This document shows, one piece after another, positions 44,808 through 54,382 of a stretch of 64,000 bases of DNA (position 1 is its first letter; the number at the start of each line of letters is the position of its first letter). The notes beneath the pieces are model-generated. The model had not been told where the DNA came from. It ran no database searches and worked only from the letters and a program-made list of their open reading frames with translations. The stretch lies in NCBI RefSeq assembly GCF_002733955.1, contig NZ_NVXQ01000025.1, positions 62,001 through 126,000 on the forward strand, written 5' to 3'. A program made the position numbers and the translations under genes. The DNA comes from Hoeflea sp. Its GTDB lineage: Bacteria > Pseudomonadota > Alphaproteobacteria > Rhizobiales > Rhizobiaceae.

Positions 44808-46460
44808 ATGGACAGTTGTGATGTGATCATTGTCGGCGGCGGGCTTGCGGGGCTTGTTGCCGCGGCGGAACTTGCCGACCGGGGGAAGACGGCGATTGTG
44901 CTGGACCAGGAGCCCGAGAATTTCCTCGGTGGCCAGGCGTTTTGGTCGCTCGGCGGGTTGTTCCTGGTGGATACGCCGGAACAACGGCGGATGGGGATCA
45001 AGGACAGCCGCGAACTGGCATTTAGCGACTGGATGGGGTCTGCCCAGTTTGACCGCAAGGAAGATTATTGGCCGCGCAAATGGGCGGAGGCCTATGTCGA
45101 TTTTGCTGCCGGCGAGATGCGGCCCTGGCTGCACGAGATGGGCATGCGCTGGTTTCCTGTGGTCGGCTGGGCCGAGCGCGGCGGCTCCTTTGCCGATGGC
45201 CACGGCAATTCGGTGCCGCGGTTTCACATCACCTGGGGCGTCGGCCCGGGCACCTTGGAGCCGTTTGAAAAGCGTGTGCGCGCCCATGTGAAGGCGGGAC
45301 GTATCGAACTGAGGTTCCGGCATCGCTGTTCCCAGATCATCACCGAAAACAATGTTGTCAAAGGCGTGTCCGGCGAGGTTCTGGTCGATGACGTCAAGGA
45401 GCGCGGCCAGTCGACCAGCCGTGAGATTGCCGGCGAGTTCGAGCTGCGCGCGCCGAGCGTTCTGGTGACATCGGGCGGTATTGGCGGCAACTTCGATCTG
45501 GTGCGCAAGGTCTGGCCGCGCGACCGGCTGGGCGAACCGCCGCGCGAGATGATTGCCGGGGTGCCGGCTCATGTCGACGGCCGGATGATCGCGATCACCG
45601 AGGCCGCGGGCGGACGGGTGATCAATGCCGATCGGATGTGGCACTACACCGAAGGCGTGAAGAACTGGAACCCGATCTGGCCCAATCACGGCATCCGCAT
45701 TCTGCCGGGGCCCTCCTCGATGTGGTTCGATGCGGAAGGCAACCGGCTGAAGCCGCCGTGCCTGCCGGGCTTCGACACGCTTTCGACGCTGCGCGAGATC
45801 CTGTCGACCGGCCATGATTATTCCTGGTTCGTGATGACCCAGAAGATCCTGAAGAAGGAAGTGGCGCTGTCTGGTTCGGAGCAGAACCCGGATTTCGCCG
45901 CCAAGAGCTGGCTCAAGGTGGTTCAGCAGCGGCTGTTGAACAAGCAGGCGACACCGGCGGTGGAAGCCTTCAAGCAGCATGGCGAGGACTTCATCGTCGC
46001 CGATACGCTGGATGAGCTTGTCGCCGGCATGAACCAGAAGGGGGGCGATCTGATCGACCTCGAGAAGCTGCGGGCGCAAATCGTGGCGCGGGACAGCCAG
46101 ATCGACAATCCTTTCACCAAGGACGCTCAATTGATGGCGGTTCACGCCGCGCGCAACTACCGCGGCGACAAGCTGATGCGGACCGCCAAGCCGCACCGCA
46201 TTCTTGATGCCGAGAACGGTCCGTTGATCGCGGTGAAGCTGCACATCATCACCCGCAAGACGCTGGGCGGCTTCGAGACCGATCTCAATGGCCAGGTTCT
46301 CAATGCGCAGGGCGAGCGGATCGAAGGTCTGTTCGCAGCCGGTGAAGTGAGCGGCTTTGGCGGCGGCGGCTATCATGGCTACAACGCGCTCGAAGGCAGT
46401 TTCCTCGGAGGCTGCATCTTCTCGGGCCGGCAGGCGGGCCGAGCCGAGACCATCGCCTAG
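44808..46460 (+). CDS. FAD-binding dehydrogenase (flavocytochrome c / KstD-like)
   Basis: 550-aa flavoprotein. N-terminal DVIIVGGGLAGLVAAAELADRGKTAIVLDQ is the FAD Rossmann motif, followed by LGGQAFWSLGGLFLVDT near 42. The C-terminal GLFAAGEVSGFGGGGYHGYNALEGSFLGGCIFSGR (about 508-542) is the typical FAD_binding_2 end. It resembles 3-ketosteroid dehydrogenase and fumarate-reductase flavoproteins; the true substrate is unknown. The start at 44808 follows AGGAGA. Confidence 0.82.
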   Translation: MDSCDVIIVGGGLAGLVAAAELADRGKTAIVLDQEPENFLGGQAFWSLGGLFLVDTPEQRRMGIKDSRELAFSDWMGSAQFDRKEDYWPRKWAEAYVDFAAGEMRPWLHEMGMRWFPVVGWAERGGSFADGHGNSVPRFHITWGVGPGTLEPFEKRVRAHVKAGRIELRFRHRCSQIITENNVVKGVSGEVLVDDVKERGQSTSREIAGEFELRAPSVLVTSGGIGGNFDLVRKVWPRDRLGEPPREMIAGVPAHVDGRMIAITEAAGGRVINADRMWHYTEGVKNWNPIWPNHGIRILPGPSSMWFDAEGNRLKPPCLPGFDTLSTLREILSTGHDYSWFVMTQKILKKEVALSGSEQNPDFAAKSWLKVVQQRLLNKQATPAVEAFKQHGEDFIVADTLDELVAGMNQKGGDLIDLEKLRAQIVARDSQIDNPFTKDAQLMAVHAARNYRGDKLMRTAKPHRILDAENGPLIAVKLHIITRKTLGGFETDLNGQVLNAQGERIEGLFAAGEVSGFGGGGYHGYNALEGSFLGGCIFSGRQAGRAETIA

Positions 46461-46644
46461 TTTTGCGCATAGCAGGGCATTGAGACGGGGATTGCGAGCG
46501 GTGTCTTTGTCCGGCACGACTCATGCCTGAGGCGGTGCTTGCAGCACGATGCGGGTGTCTGGTTGCTTTTGACAATCCTGGAGCCTTGCATCTGTCCGCC
46601 CTGGCGTGACAGGTACAGGTCACAGACCCATCAGGAGACAGGCC

Positions 46645-48663
46645 ATGGCATCCTTCATGCCGGAGATTGAGACCGGTTTCGACCGCGAAGTCATCGAGAT
46701 CGAGGACCAGCCGATCGAAATGCCGGACGGCTGTCGGCTGTCGGCGCGGATCTGGATGCCGAAGGACGCGGAAGCCGATCCGGTTCCGCTGATCCTGGAG
46801 CATCTGCCCTACCGGAAACGCGACGGCACCATTGTGCGTGACAGCATCACTCATCCCTGGATGGCGGGGCAGGGCTATGCCTGTGTCCGCGTCGACATGC
46901 GGGGCAACGGTGATTCCGAAGGGGTGATGAGCGATGAATACACGCCGCAGGAACTGCAGGATGCCTGCGATGTCATTGCCTGGGCTGTGGCGCAGCCCTG
47001 GTGCTCGGGCACTGCGGGGATGATGGGGATCTCCTGGGGCGGCTTCAACTCGCTGCAGGTCGCGGCGCTCAGGCCACCGGCGCTGAAGGCGATCATCACA
47101 ATCTGCTCGACCGCCGACAGGTTCGCCGACGACATTCATTTCAAGGGCGGTTGCCTGTTGGGCGAGAATTTCGGCTGGGCGGCGCAGATGCTGTCCTACT
47201 CCTCACGGCCGCCGGATCCGCTGCTGATGGGACCGGGCTGGCGCGAATTGTGGCTCAACCGGCTCAGAGAAATGCCGTTTCTGGCGCGGGAGTGGATCTC
47301 GCGGCAGACGCGGGATGAGTACTGGAAGCATGGCTCGGTGTGCGAGGATTACAGCGCCATTGAGGCTGCGGTGCTGTCGATCGGTGGCTGGCATGACGGC
47401 TACCGCAACACGATTTCGAACCTGGTGGAAAATCTGGACGCGCCGGTGAAGGGAATCGTCGGGCCCTGGATCCACAAATATCCGCATTATGCCGGGCCGG
47501 AGCCGCGTATCGGATTTCTGCAGGAAGCCAAGCGCTGGTGGGATCACTGGCTCAAGGGCATCGACAATGGCGCAGAAAATCTGCCCGATTACCGGGCCTG
47601 GCTGATGGACAGCATCGCACCGCAGCGCTGGGTGGACGAGCGGCCGGGCCGCTGGATTGCCGAGACCGACTGGCCGTCGGCTGCAATCGATAAGCTTTCG
47701 CTTGATCTTGGTGACGGCACGCTCGGGCAGGCCGCGATCAGCACGCCGGTTTCAGTATGTTCACCGCTTGATTGCGGCAGCCAGGGTGGCGAGTATTTTC
47801 CCTTTGCCTACGGGCCGGAATTGCCGGACGAGCAGACGCCGGATGATCTGAAATCCGCCTGTTTCGATGGCGAGGCGCTCGGCGAGCCGCTCGACATTGC
47901 CGGTGCGCCGAAACTGGTGATCCGCGCCCGAGCCGACAAGCCGCTGGCGCAGCTGGCGGTGCGGCTGTGCGACCTGCGGCCGGATGGAAGCTCGGCGCTG
48001 ATCAGCATGGGCGTGTTCAACCTGGCGCACCGGATTTCGGCCGAGACGCCGGAGCCGCTCGAGCCCGGAGAGGTGTTCGAGACCACGCTGCCGCTGGATC
48101 AGATTGCCTATCGCATTCCGGCCGGGCACCGGTTGCGGATCGCGGTTTCGACCAGCTACTGGCCGTTCATCTGGCCCGCGCCGGAGCACGCGACCGTGAC
48201 GCTTGAAGGCGGTACGCTGCAGCTTCCGTGCCGCACGGTGCTTGCAGATCAGGATGAATGCAGCTTCGAGAAGCCGGTCGGCGCAGCGCCCTGGCAGCAC
48301 GAGAACCTGCGGCCGTCGGCATCGACACGAAGCACCGAGACCGATCCTGACACCGGTGTGGTTAGCATTGTTGTTTTCAATGACGCTGGCGAGAACCGCG
48401 ATCTGGAGCATGGACTGGTTTCCGGCAGTACCACGCGGGAATGCTGGTCGATCCATCCGGACGATCCGTTGTCAGCCAATGCACATATAAGCTGGGAGCA
48501 GACAGGCGGGCGCGATCGCTGGTGGACCAAAACCGTGGCGGAGATGGAGATGCGCTGTGACCGTAAGTGGTTCTACATCACCGGAAAACTGGTGGCGACG
48601 GAGAACGATGCGGTCATGTTCGAGAAGGAATGGGACGAGAAGATCCCGCGCCGGTTCGTCTGA
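46645..48663 (+). CDS. CocE/NonD family hydrolase
   Basis: 672-aa alpha/beta hydrolase of the X-Pro dipeptidyl-peptidase/cocaine esterase superfamily. The nucleophile Ser lies in GMMGISWGGFNSLQ near residue 133, the acid is probably in SIGGWHDGYRN near 250, and the His lies in GPWIHKYPH near 274. A jelly-roll C-terminal domain (PX-Pro_C, from about 330) is present, and the total length is typical. The start at 46645 follows AGGAGA. No signal peptide. It probably hydrolyses an ester or amide taken up by nearby transporters. Confidence 0.86.
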   Translation: MASFMPEIETGFDREVIEIEDQPIEMPDGCRLSARIWMPKDAEADPVPLILEHLPYRKRDGTIVRDSITHPWMAGQGYACVRVDMRGNGDSEGVMSDEYTPQELQDACDVIAWAVAQPWCSGTAGMMGISWGGFNSLQVAALRPPALKAIITICSTADRFADDIHFKGGCLLGENFGWAAQMLSYSSRPPDPLLMGPGWRELWLNRLREMPFLAREWISRQTRDEYWKHGSVCEDYSAIEAAVLSIGGWHDGYRNTISNLVENLDAPVKGIVGPWIHKYPHYAGPEPRIGFLQEAKRWWDHWLKGIDNGAENLPDYRAWLMDSIAPQRWVDERPGRWIAETDWPSAAIDKLSLDLGDGTLGQAAISTPVSVCSPLDCGSQGGEYFPFAYGPELPDEQTPDDLKSACFDGEALGEPLDIAGAPKLVIRARADKPLAQLAVRLCDLRPDGSSALISMGVFNLAHRISAETPEPLEPGEVFETTLPLDQIAYRIPAGHRLRIAVSTSYWPFIWPAPEHATVTLEGGTLQLPCRTVLADQDECSFEKPVGAAPWQHENLRPSASTRSTETDPDTGVVSIVVFNDAGENRDLEHGLVSGSTTRECWSIHPDDPLSANAHISWEQTGGRDRWWTKTVAEMEMRCDRKWFYITGKLVATENDAVMFEKEWDEKIPRRFV

Positions 48664-48687
48664 TCCATCCGATCTGTTGTTCAAAGC

Positions 48688-49635
48688 TCAATAGGGCCAT
48701 TTTCCCGCGCCGAGGGCGGTGAAGCCGGAGATCATTCGGGTAAAGCTGTCACGGGCACGGGTGACCGAGTGGCGGGCGCGCAGATAGCCGTGGATGAGGC
48801 CCTTCTCTTCAAAACAAACCGCCTTGCCGCCGGCCCCGATCAACCGCTTGCAGTATTCTGGCGCGTCGCCCGACAGCGGATCGCACTCGCCGGTGATGAC
48901 GATTGTCGGCGGCATGCCGGAAAAATCATCGGCGGCAAGGGGTGAGAACGCGGGGTCTTCGTTGGGAGACACGCCGCCGGAGCGCAGGCTGTCGTAATAG
49001 AGGACGTCGGCGGTGGTCAGCATGGGGGCCTTGGCATGGGTGACAAAACTGCCCTTGTCGGTGTCTGCGCCAAGCAGCGGGTAGATCAACAGCTGTCCAG
49101 CCGGCCGGACGTCGTCGCCCCGGGTGGCCCATGACACGGTTGCGGCCAGATTGCCGCCGGCACTGTCGCCAGAGAGGATCACGGGATGCCCGGCTTCGGC
49201 TGCCAGCAGCCGGAACGCGGCCAGCGCATCGTCGAACTGGGCGGGGTGCAGGTGTTCCGGTGCCAGGCGGTAATCGACGGCGGTGACCCTGTAGCCGGTG
49301 CGGTCGCAGAATTCGGCGCAGATGCTGTCATGGCTTTCCAGCCCGCCGAGGATGAAGCCGCCACCATGCAGATAGAGGATGCTTGCCTCGGGCTCGCGGG
49401 CTCGCGGCAGGTATTCGCGCACGGGAATGGGACCACCCGGGCCGGAGATGGAAAAATCCCGTACCGTGACGCCCGCCGGCCTGCCGGTGTCGAAGGCACT
49501 GCACAATGCGTCGTAGACATCCCGCTTGCCGTGATGATCGAGATTGCCGGCGTCTTCAGGATAGAAGGCGGCCGACTTGTCGATGAAGGCCCAGGTCTCG
49601 TCATCCAGTAATGTGTCATAAGGGGCAGGGCGCAC
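48688..49635 (-). CDS. HSL-type alpha/beta hydrolase
   Basis: 315-aa esterase of the hormone-sensitive lipase family. The oxyanion motif YLHGGGFILGG is near residue 90, nucleophile GDSAGGNLAA near 158, Asp in GECDPLSGDA near 256 and His in GLIHGYLRAR near 285. It is convergent with the CocE-type gene, 24 bases apart, and divergent from the HAD gene. Substrate unknown, short-chain ester likely. Confidence 0.88.
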   Translation of the reverse strand: MRPAPYDTLLDDETWAFIDKSAAFYPEDAGNLDHHGKRDVYDALCSAFDTGRPAGVTVRDFSISGPGGPIPVREYLPRAREPEASILYLHGGGFILGGLESHDSICAEFCDRTGYRVTAVDYRLAPEHLHPAQFDDALAAFRLLAAEAGHPVILSGDSAGGNLAATVSWATRGDDVRPAGQLLIYPLLGADTDKGSFVTHAKAPMLTTADVLYYDSLRSGGVSPNEDPAFSPLAADDFSGMPPTIVITGECDPLSGDAPEYCKRLIGAGGKAVCFEEKGLIHGYLRARHSVTRARDSFTRMISGFTALGAGKWPY

Positions 49636-49716
49636 GGGCAGGTCCTCAATCTTGGTCGGTGATGTTGACGCCCATGCAATCGCGAGGCACAGCTTCTGTC
49701 AAACTGGAAACGCATC

Positions 49717-50436
49717 ATGACATGGAAATTGGGACACGAGATCAAGGCAATCCTGTTCGACAAGGACGGCACGCTGATCGATTTTGACAAGACCTGGGCG
49801 GAAACCAACCGTAAGGGGGCGGTGATTGCCGCGGACGGCGATGCGGCGCTGGCCGATGCGCTGCTTGTCGCCTGCGGGATGGATCCCGTGACCGGCAAGA
49901 CCCGGGCCGACAGCATGTTTGCTGCCGCCAATGCCAGCGAGATTGCGGCGCACATGGTGGCGCATGGAAGCCCGTTCGAGCCGGAAGAGCTGATGCGCAG
50001 GCTCGACAAGACCTTTGTCGAAGGCGCCGAGAAGCCGTGGCCGATCTGCGACCTGAAAGCGCTGATGCAAGAGCTGGCCGGCGCCGGGCTGGCGGTGGGT
50101 ATTGCCTCGAGTGACGGGGAAGACAGCATTCGCCGCACCGTCGAGGTGCTTGAGCTGTCGTCCGAGATCGACTTCATCGCAGGCTATGACAGCGGTCACG
50201 GCCCGAAACCCGAACCGGGCATGCTGCTGGCCTTTGCGGCCCATCTGGGAGTGAAACCTTCGGAGATCGCCATGGTTGGTGACAACAACCACGACATGGA
50301 GCTGGCCCGCGCTGCGGCTGCCGGGGCTGCCATCGGCGTGTTGTCGGGGACCGGGACGCGCCAGACGCTGGAGGAACTGGCCGATGTTCTGATCGGATCG
50401 GTGGCGGATCTGCCTGCGATGGTGGCCGCGCGATAA
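49717..50436 (+). CDS. HAD-family phosphatase (Gph-like)
   Basis: 239-aa haloacid dehalogenase-type phosphatase. Motif I is FDKDGTLIDFDKTW near residue 15, motif II GIASSDGED near 130, the Lys in GPKPEPGML near 166 and motif IV VGDNNHDMELARAA near 188. It resembles phosphoglycolate phosphatases. It is convergent with the ABC ATPase gene, 18 bases apart. Confidence 0.85.
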   Translation: MTWKLGHEIKAILFDKDGTLIDFDKTWAETNRKGAVIAADGDAALADALLVACGMDPVTGKTRADSMFAAANASEIAAHMVAHGSPFEPEELMRRLDKTFVEGAEKPWPICDLKALMQELAGAGLAVGIASSDGEDSIRRTVEVLELSSEIDFIAGYDSGHGPKPEPGMLLAFAAHLGVKPSEIAMVGDNNHDMELARAAAAGAAIGVLSGTGTRQTLEELADVLIGSVADLPAMVAAR

Positions 50437-50454
50437 TCTGCGCGGCCAATTCTG

Positions 50455-52086
50455 TCAGATGTCGCGGTTTTCCAAGAGATTGGTGAGCCAGTCGGGGTCC
50501 ATTTCCGGAACCGAAGACAGAAGCAGCTTGGTGTAGTCGGGAAAGGGCGGTGACAGGATCTCGCTCTTCAATCCCTGCTCGACAACCTTGCCTTCGAACA
50601 TCACCACGATCTCGTCGGAAATCGCCTTCACCGTGGCGATGTCATGGGTGATGAAGAGATAGGTGATGTTGTATTTCTTCTGCAGCCGCAACAAAAGCTG
50701 AAGGATGCCTTCCTGGACGATCTGGTCGAGCGCGGAGGTGACTTCATCACAGATGATGACGTCGGGCCGTGCAGCCAGCGCCCGGGCGATACAGATGCGC
50801 TGCTTCTGGCCGCCGGAGAGTTCGGACGGCAGCCGGTCCATGAATGTCTCGTCGAGCTCGATCATGTCGAGCAGCTCGAGGATGCGTTCCTCGCGCTCCT
50901 TGCCCTTGAGGCCGAGATAGAATTCCAGCGGCCGGCCGATGATGTCCTCGACGGTCTGACGCGGGTTCATCGCCGTGTCGGCCATCTGGTAGATCATCTG
51001 GATGCGCTGCAGCTGATCCTTGCTGCGGTCCTTCAGAGCGGCCGGCAGAACCTCGCCATTGAAGGTGACGGTGCCGCTCAGCGGCGGCAGCAGGCCGGTC
51101 ATCACCCGTGCGGTGGTCGACTTGCCGGATCCGGATTCTCCGACCACCGCGACGGTGCGTCCGCGCGGCAGCTTGATCGAGACGTCGTGCAGCACCTTGA
51201 GCGGGCCGTAGGCGGCGTCGATATTGTCGATCGACAGAACGATGTCGTCGCCCTTGACCTCTGGCTTTTCCAGCGCCCGGACTGACCAGAGCGACTTGGT
51301 ATAGGGCTGTTCCGGCCTGGTCAGCATCTGGCGCGTCGGCGCCTCTTCGACTTCTTCGCCATAGCGCAGCACCTGGATGAAATCGGCCATCTGGGCCACG
51401 ACCGCCAGGTCATGGGTGATGTAGATCGCGGCGGTGTTGAACTCCTCGACGATCTTGCGCATCGAGGCGAGCACCTCGACCTGGGTGGTGACATCGAGCG
51501 CGGTGGTCGGCTCGTCGAAGATGATCAGATCAGGGCGCGGCGACATGGCCATGGCGGTCATCACCCGCTGCAGCTGTCCGCCGGAGACCTGGTGCGGGTA
51601 GCGGTTGCCGATGGTTTCGGGATCGGGCAGTTGCAAGGCCCGGAACAGCTCGACCGCATCGGCGCGCGATTCCGCATCGGGCCGGACACCACGCCGTGTT
51701 GCGGCTTCGACGGTCTGGTCGATCAGCCGGTGCGCCGGGTTGAACGAGGCCGCGGCGGATTGCGCCACATAGGCAATCCGGGTGCCCCAGAGCTGGCGTT
51801 TCTGGCGGTCGCTGGCTTTCGCCAGATCGATGCCGTCGAACATGATCGAGCCGCCGCTGAGTTTGCAGCCGGGCTGGGTGTAGCCCATGGCGGCCTTGCC
51901 GAGTGTTGATTTGCCCGCGCCGGATTCCCCGATCAGGCCCATGATCTCGCCACGGCGCAGCGTCAGGTCGACGCCCTTAATGATCGGGTGCCATTGCTCG
52001 TCGGAATAGCCGTCGATGCGGATGTCGCGCATCTTGAGCAAGATGTCGTGGTTGGCCTCGGGTCTGTGGTCGGTAGGGTCGGTCAT
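50455..52086 (-). CDS. Fused peptide-type ABC transporter ATPase (DppD-DppF)
   Basis: 543-aa protein with two complete ATPase domains. The first has Walker [10 protein letters not shown] near residue 55, signature [15 protein letters not shown] near 165 and Walker [14 protein letters not shown]. The second has GESGSGKST near 315, [32 protein letters not shown] near 420-450. Both resemble DppD/DppF, so this is a natural fusion that serves both nucleotide sites. It overlaps the DppC-type permease by four bases. Confidence 0.9.
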   Translation of the reverse strand: MTDPTDHRPEANHDILLKMRDIRIDGYSDEQWHPIIKGVDLTLRRGEIMGLIGESGAGKSTLGKAAMGYTQPGCKLSGGSIMFDGIDLAKASDRQKRQLWGTRIAYVAQSAAASFNPAHRLIDQTVEAATRRGVRPDAESRADAVELFRALQLPDPETIGNRYPHQVSGGQLQRVMTAMAMSPRPDLIIFDEPTTALDVTTQVEVLASMRKIVEEFNTAAIYITHDLAVVAQMADFIQVLRYGEEVEEAPTRQMLTRPEQPYTKSLWSVRALEKPEVKGDDIVLSIDNIDAAYGPLKVLHDVSIKLPRGRTVAVVGESGSGKSTTARVMTGLLPPLSGTVTFNGEVLPAALKDRSKDQLQRIQMIYQMADTAMNPRQTVEDIIGRPLEFYLGLKGKEREERILELLDMIELDETFMDRLPSELSGGQKQRICIARALAARPDVIICDEVTSALDQIVQEGILQLLLRLQKKYNITYLFITHDIATVKAISDEIVVMFEGKVVEQGLKSEILSPPFPDYTKLLLSSVPEMDPDWLTNLLENRDI

Positions 52087-52997
52087 TCGCGAAGCCCGCT
52101 GGTTTTCTGCAGGAACCAGTCAACGATGAAGTTGACGGCCACGGTCAGCAGCGCAATGGCGGCTGCCGGCAGCAGTGGCGTGATCGCTGCGGTGATGTCG
52201 TATTTGGCGAACTGGATCAGCGAGGCATTGGCGCGCACCATCGAGCCCCAGTCGGCGGTGGGCGGCTGGATGCCGACGCCGAGGAACGACAGGGCGGCAA
52301 TGGTGAGAAACACGAAGCAGAACCTGAGGCCGAATTCGGCCACCAGCGGCGGCATGATGTTGGGCAGAATCTCGCGGCGCATGATCCAGCCGAGGCCTTC
52401 GCCGCGCAATCTCGCCGCTTCGACATAGTCCATCACCGCGACATTGACCGCCACGGAACGGGTCAGCCGGAAGACGCGGGTGGAATCGAGCACCGCAATG
52501 ATGATGATCAGGCTGGTGACGGTGGAACCGAAGATCGACAGCAGCATCAGCGCAAAGATCAGGCTCGGGATCGCCATCAGCACATCGACGAAACGGCTCA
52601 GGGCCTGGTCGAGCCAAGAGCGGTTGATGGCAGCCACCAGGCCCAGACCACCGCCGATGAGGAACGACAGGAAGGTTGTCGCCAGCGCGATGCCCATGGT
52701 GTTGCGAGCGCCGTAGATAAGCCGCGTGAGAACATCGCGGCCGATCTGGTCGGTTCCGAAAACGAACTCGTCGCTCCAGGGAGCAAAGGGAACCGGATGG
52801 ATTTCAGCCTCGCCATAGTGCGCAAGCACATCTGCGAAGATGGCCACCAGGATATAGAGCGAGACGACGATCATGCCGAACCAGGCGCTTGGCGGCGCGG
52901 ACTTCATGAGCAGGACAAATCGCTCCCAAGCGGTGCGGCGCTTGCGGACTGCGCCAACTTCGGCGGCGGCGGCGTAGGTTTCAGGTTGCTCGCTCAT
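52083..52997 (-). CDS. Peptide-type ABC transporter permease (DppC-like)
   Basis: 304-aa permease with an N-terminal cytoplasmic segment, TM1 near residues 38-58 and about five further helices. DppC features: GTDQIGRDVLTRLIYGARNTMGIAL near 90-115 and the EAA loop VEAARLRGEGLGWIMRREILPNIMPPLV near 190-217. It overlaps the DppB-type permease by four bases. Confidence 0.92.
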   Translation of the reverse strand: MSEQPETYAAAAEVGAVRKRRTAWERFVLLMKSAPPSAWFGMIVVSLYILVAIFADVLAHYGEAEIHPVPFAPWSDEFVFGTDQIGRDVLTRLIYGARNTMGIALATTFLSFLIGGGLGLVAAINRSWLDQALSRFVDVLMAIPSLIFALMLLSIFGSTVTSLIIIIAVLDSTRVFRLTRSVAVNVAVMDYVEAARLRGEGLGWIMRREILPNIMPPLVAEFGLRFCFVFLTIAALSFLGVGIQPPTADWGSMVRANASLIQFAKYDITAAITPLLPAAAIALLTVAVNFIVDWFLQKTSGLRE

Positions 52998-53974
52998 CTC
53001 GGGTGCAACAATCGCGGGTTGGTGATGATGCCGATGATGTCGGCGGTCAGGTTCAGGAGAATGTAGGTGGCTGCGAAAATCAGCGCGCAGGCCTGAACCA
53101 CGGGGATGTCGCGGCTGGTGACCGCATCGACCATCAGCTGGCCGATGCCGGGATAGACGAAGACCACTTCGACGACGACCACGCCGACGACCAGATAGGC
53201 CAGGTTGAAGGCGATGACGGTGGCGATCGGCGCCCAGGCATTGGGCAGCGCGTGCTTGAGAATGATCTGTGACCGTGAGGCGCCCTTGAGCCGGGCCATT
53301 TCGATATAGGGGCTGGCGAGCAGGTTGATGATCGCTGCACGGGTCATGCGCATCATGTGCGCGACAATCACCAAGGTCAGCGTCAGAGCGGGCAGCGCCA
53401 CGCGGTAGAGCCGTTCGCCCAGAGCGGTTGTGGCATCAATGTTGGCGAGCGACGGAAACACCGGCCAGAGCGAGGCAAAGAACAGGATCAGGATATAGGC
53501 GACGAAGAATTCGGGCGTGGAGATTGTCGTCAGCGTTGCCGCGTTGACCACGCGGTCGTATGCGGTGTTGCGGTAGAGCGCGGCCGTCAGCCCGAGGAAC
53601 AGGGCCAGGGGCACGGCTATCAGGGCCGTGACGCCTGCCAGAAACAAGGTGTTCCACAGGCGTGGCATGACCAGGTCGACGACCTGGCGGGATCGGTCCT
53701 GGCCGGACGCGTTGCGGCCTGAAAACGAGGTGCCGAGGTCGCCCTGCAGCACCGAGCCGACCCATTCGAAATAGCGGACCGGGGCGGGCTTGTCCAAGCC
53801 CAGTTCCTTGCGGAACGCGGCCACGGTGTCCTCGGTGGCAGCCTGTCCAAGTACGGCTTCACTGAAGTCGCCCGGCAGCATCGAGATCGAACTGAAAATG
53901 ATCGCCGAGACAACGAAGAGGGTGGCAATGCCCAGCCCGAGTCGCTTCAAGATAGTCGACAGCACCGCATTCAA
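52994..53974 (-). CDS. Peptide-type ABC transporter permease (DppB-like)
   Basis: 326-aa permease with six helices. DppB features: VSAIIFSSISMLPGDFSEAVLGQAA near residues 20-44, and MTRAAIINLLASPYIEMARLKGASRSQIILKHALPNAW near 205-240. The proposed start is TTG at 53974, eight bases after AGGA, which gives the usual N-terminus; the ATG-led frame to 54166 adds 64 unrelated residues over the promoter region. A GTG two codons further in is another option. Confidence 0.86.
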   Translation of the reverse strand: MNAVLSTILKRLGLGIATLFVVSAIIFSSISMLPGDFSEAVLGQAATEDTVAAFRKELGLDKPAPVRYFEWVGSVLQGDLGTSFSGRNASGQDRSRQVVDLVMPRLWNTLFLAGVTALIAVPLALFLGLTAALYRNTAYDRVVNAATLTTISTPEFFVAYILILFFASLWPVFPSLANIDATTALGERLYRVALPALTLTLVIVAHMMRMTRAAIINLLASPYIEMARLKGASRSQIILKHALPNAWAPIATVIAFNLAYLVVGVVVVEVVFVYPGIGQLMVDAVTSRDIPVVQACALIFAATYILLNLTADIIGIITNPRLLHPR

Positions 53975-54382
53975 GTGCGCGTTCCTTCCCCAGATTTTCC
54001 GATGGTCTTGGCGCCATCTGATCAAGTGCCGGCTGTTGAGAACGTTACAGCTTCTGACACTGGTTTTCATTGTTGACCAGTTGGGCCGGGTTTGTAAACT
54101 GGCTTCGTGAATAATACAAATTATGTGGAACAGGACATTTTGTGGCCCGTATCCGGCTGTCGTCAATGAGGTTGCGCCATGGTCGAGTGGCAGCTGGATA
54201 TAATGATAAGTTGCGCATTGCCCTTACATTTTCGGGGGCTGCGGTCTAAAACCTGATGGTATCATTTCATGCGGGCGGCGAGCCATCCATCGCCGCCTCA
54301 AAAGAGAGCAATGACTTGCGGCGCTGAGTGCAAATCAACGCCGCCAATCAATAACAATCTGGGAAACACAACGGAGAAGACC
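53975..54382. other. Divergent promoter region of the peptide transporter
   Basis: 408 bases between the permease and binding-protein genes, more AT-rich than its surroundings. A perfect -10 hexamer TATAAT lies at 54199-54204 on the plus strand without a good -35 at the normal distance. No convincing gene, hairpin or known operator was seen. Confidence 0.5.

Noticed and set aside
44802-46517. 571-codon minus-strand frame opposite the FAD dehydrogenase
   Set aside because: Shadow frame rich in His and Arg, typical of antisense reading in GC-rich DNA.
46569-46574. TTGACA hexamer before the CocE-type gene as a sigma70 promoter
   Set aside because: No acceptable -10 sequence at 16-18 bases downstream.
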